A stretch of 7,428 nucleotides of DNA from an uncultured Clostridia bacterium (GTDB lineage: Bacteria > Bacillota > Clostridia > UBA1381). The notes under the pieces were generated by a model. It worked only from the letters and a program-made list of their open reading frames with translations. It was not told where the DNA came from and made no database searches. The stretch covers positions 1 through 7,428 of the forward strand of contig CAKSPN010000082.1 in the NCBI GenBank assembly GCA_934481375.1. The letters run 5' to 3'. The position numbers and the translations under genes are program-made. Shown in pieces: positions 6,549 to 7,428 of this stretch; position 1 is the stretch's first letter; each line of letters begins with the position of its first letter.

Positions 6549-6791
6549 TTATCCTATTTTACTTTCAACCACTTCTGCGATTTCGTTGACCGTGTTCATC
6601 GGGTAGAGAGTGATGTCCTTCTGCGTGATTTCGATATTGAAGGTTTCCTCAATAAAATGAATTATCTCGACTGCACCGAACGAATCGACAAAGCCTTCGT
6701 TGAACATATGCACATCATTGTTGAAATCGGGGTCGTCGCCTATTTCAAACTTTTCCTTAATAAACTCGCTTATAGTATCCTGTACTGACAT
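6549..6791 (-). CDS. Acyl/peptidyl carrier protein, DltC-like
   Basis: An 80-residue acidic protein of normal carrier length. Its GFVDSFGAVEII stretch (33-44) holds the D-S motif; Ser37 is the expected site of 4'-phosphopantetheine attachment by a host phosphopantetheinyl transferase. The four-helix pattern of carrier proteins is evident (helices near 3-15, 37-51 and 67-78). It would accept an aminoacyl group from the upstream adenylating enzyme and present it to the MBOAT channel. FVDSFG resembles DltC and stand-alone carriers more than the DSL core typical of fatty-acid ACP, and the position between an adenylation gene and an MBOAT gene supports the role. The ATG at 6791 has AAAGGA about ten bases upstream, and the gene lies 22 bases after the adenylation gene stop. 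Confidence 0.88.
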   Translation of the reverse strand: MSVQDTISEFIKEKFEIGDDPDFNNDVHMFNEGFVDSFGAVEIIHFIEETFNIEITQKDITLYPMNTVNEIAEVVESKIG

Positions 6792-6813
6792 TTTTTTATT
6801 TTCCTTTCTTTGT

Positions 6814-7428
6814 TTAAAAATATTCTTTCTTCAGTTTCTGACGGTCAATCTTTCCGCTCGGTGTGTGCGGAAACTTGTCCGTTGTTATTATTCTTGACGG
6901 AACCATATAGGACGGAAGATATTGCTTAAGTCCCATATTGAATTTCCGCTGAACAATGTTTTCTTGTGTTTCGATAAACAATACAATCTCCTGCTTGTCC
7001 GCATCAAACAGCGCACAGCAGCTGTCCACGCCGTCCATTGCGGAGGCGGCGCTTTCGAGATCGCCCAGTTCTATGCGGTTGCCTCTTAATTTTATCTGAC
7101 TGTCCGCACGTCCGACAAATATTATATTGCCCTCCTCGTTTTCATATACGAGGTCGCCCGTTCTGTAGAGTGTTTCGTTATATTTGGTGTTGAGCGGATT
7201 TTGCACAAATGCCTTTTCGGTAATTTCGGGTGAGTTCCAGTATCCCGACGCAATTCCGCTGCCGCCTATGCACAATTCGCCCTGTTCGCCCGTGCGGCAA
7301 AGCTTGTTTTCACTGTTCAGTATTACCGCTTTCATATTGGCGCACGGCTTTCCTATCGGAAGAGTTTCGTGGTTTTCATACTCACGGTCGACAATGTAAT
7401 ATGTTGCAATATCGGTCGACTCCGTAGG
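6814..7428 (-). CDS. Amino-acid adenylation enzyme, DltA-like (C-terminal part only)
   Basis: The frame is open to the high-coordinate edge and gives the last 204 residues, so the N-terminus lies outside. It belongs to the AMP-forming ligase family, which activates a carboxylate with ATP and loads it on a carrier thiol. Core motifs in order are PTEST (1-5, motif A5), GELCIGGSGIASGYW (A6), YRTGDL (A7), GRADSQIKLRGNRIELGDLE (A8) and TPSGKIDRQKL near the end (A10), with the catalytic lysine in SGK. The protein stops soon after A10 with no fused carrier domain, as in stand-alone DltA, and the separate carrier gene follows by 22 bases. GNRIELGDLE is more like general NRPS adenylation domains than textbook DltA (GYRMELEEIE), so D-alanine is not assured. 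The specificity pocket is mostly upstream. The Met at 7335 is internal, not a start. Confidence 0.88.
   Translation of the reverse strand, partial: PTESTDIATYYIVDREYENHETLPIGKPCANMKAVILNSENKLCRTGEQGELCIGGSGIASGYWNSPEITEKAFVQNPLNTKYNETLYRTGDLVYENEEGNIIFVGRADSQIKLRGNRIELGDLESAASAMDGVDSCCALFDADKQEIVLFIETQENIVQRKFNMGLKQYLPSYMVPSRIITTDKFPHTPSGKIDRQKLKKEYF

Noticed and set aside
6814..7335. Complete 173-residue protein starting at the Met at 7335
   Set aside because: The frame continues upstream to the window edge with the PTEST motif and conserved LPIGKP, so this Met is internal to an adenylation enzyme.

Overview
This window looks like a chromosomal segment of an anaerobic low-to-mid-GC Firmicute, probably class Clostridia. 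The reasons are AGGAGG-type ribosome sites, TTG starts, a DUF3343 / class V aminotransferase pair, and a dlt-type envelope acylation cassette. Taxonomy is inferred from gene content only. All eight genes read on the minus strand, so transcription runs from position 7428 down to 1. They are tightly packed; the only gap long enough to hold regulation is about 64 bases (342-405).

Region 1 (7428 down to 4421) is a dlt-like surface-polymer acylation cassette. In transcription order it holds the C-terminal half of an amino-acid adenylating enzyme (DltA-like, cut by the window edge), an acyl carrier protein (DltC-like), an MBOAT membrane acyltransferase (DltB-like), an SGNH-type extracytoplasmic protein (DltD-like), and a 35-residue single-pass membrane microprotein. 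The microprotein ends in FIYEGF, which I read as a DltX homologue. Canonical dlt operons usually run X-A-B-C-D; here the order is A-C-B-D-X. Most junctions are a 1-base gap or a 4-base overlap, which points to translational coupling.

Region 2 (4419 down to 1552) encodes a 955-residue predicted lipoprotein. It has an amidotransferase-like alpha/beta domain and what looks like a polysaccharide-deacetylase-like barrel, split by an inserted FG-GAP/VCBS beta-propeller. Its start codon lies one base after the microprotein stop, so it very probably belongs to the acylation system, perhaps binding or trimming the acylated polymer. That role is inference.

Region 3 (1512 down to 406) is rodA, the SEDS peptidoglycan glycosyltransferase of the elongasome. 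It follows the lipoprotein by 39 bases and may be co-transcribed, which would link envelope acylation to wall elongation.

Region 4 (405 down to 1) holds a short leader with inverted repeats that can mask a ribosome-binding site. After it come a small DUF3343 protein (putative Se/S carrier) and the first 32 codons of a cysteine-desulfurase-like class V aminotransferase, which overlaps it by 14 bases.

How they would work together, by analogy with Dlt: the adenylating enzyme loads an amino acid onto the carrier protein, MBOAT passes it across the membrane, the DltX-like C-terminal tyrosine could receive it, and the SGNH protein delivers it to an outside polymer. The amino acid and the polymer cannot be read from this window.
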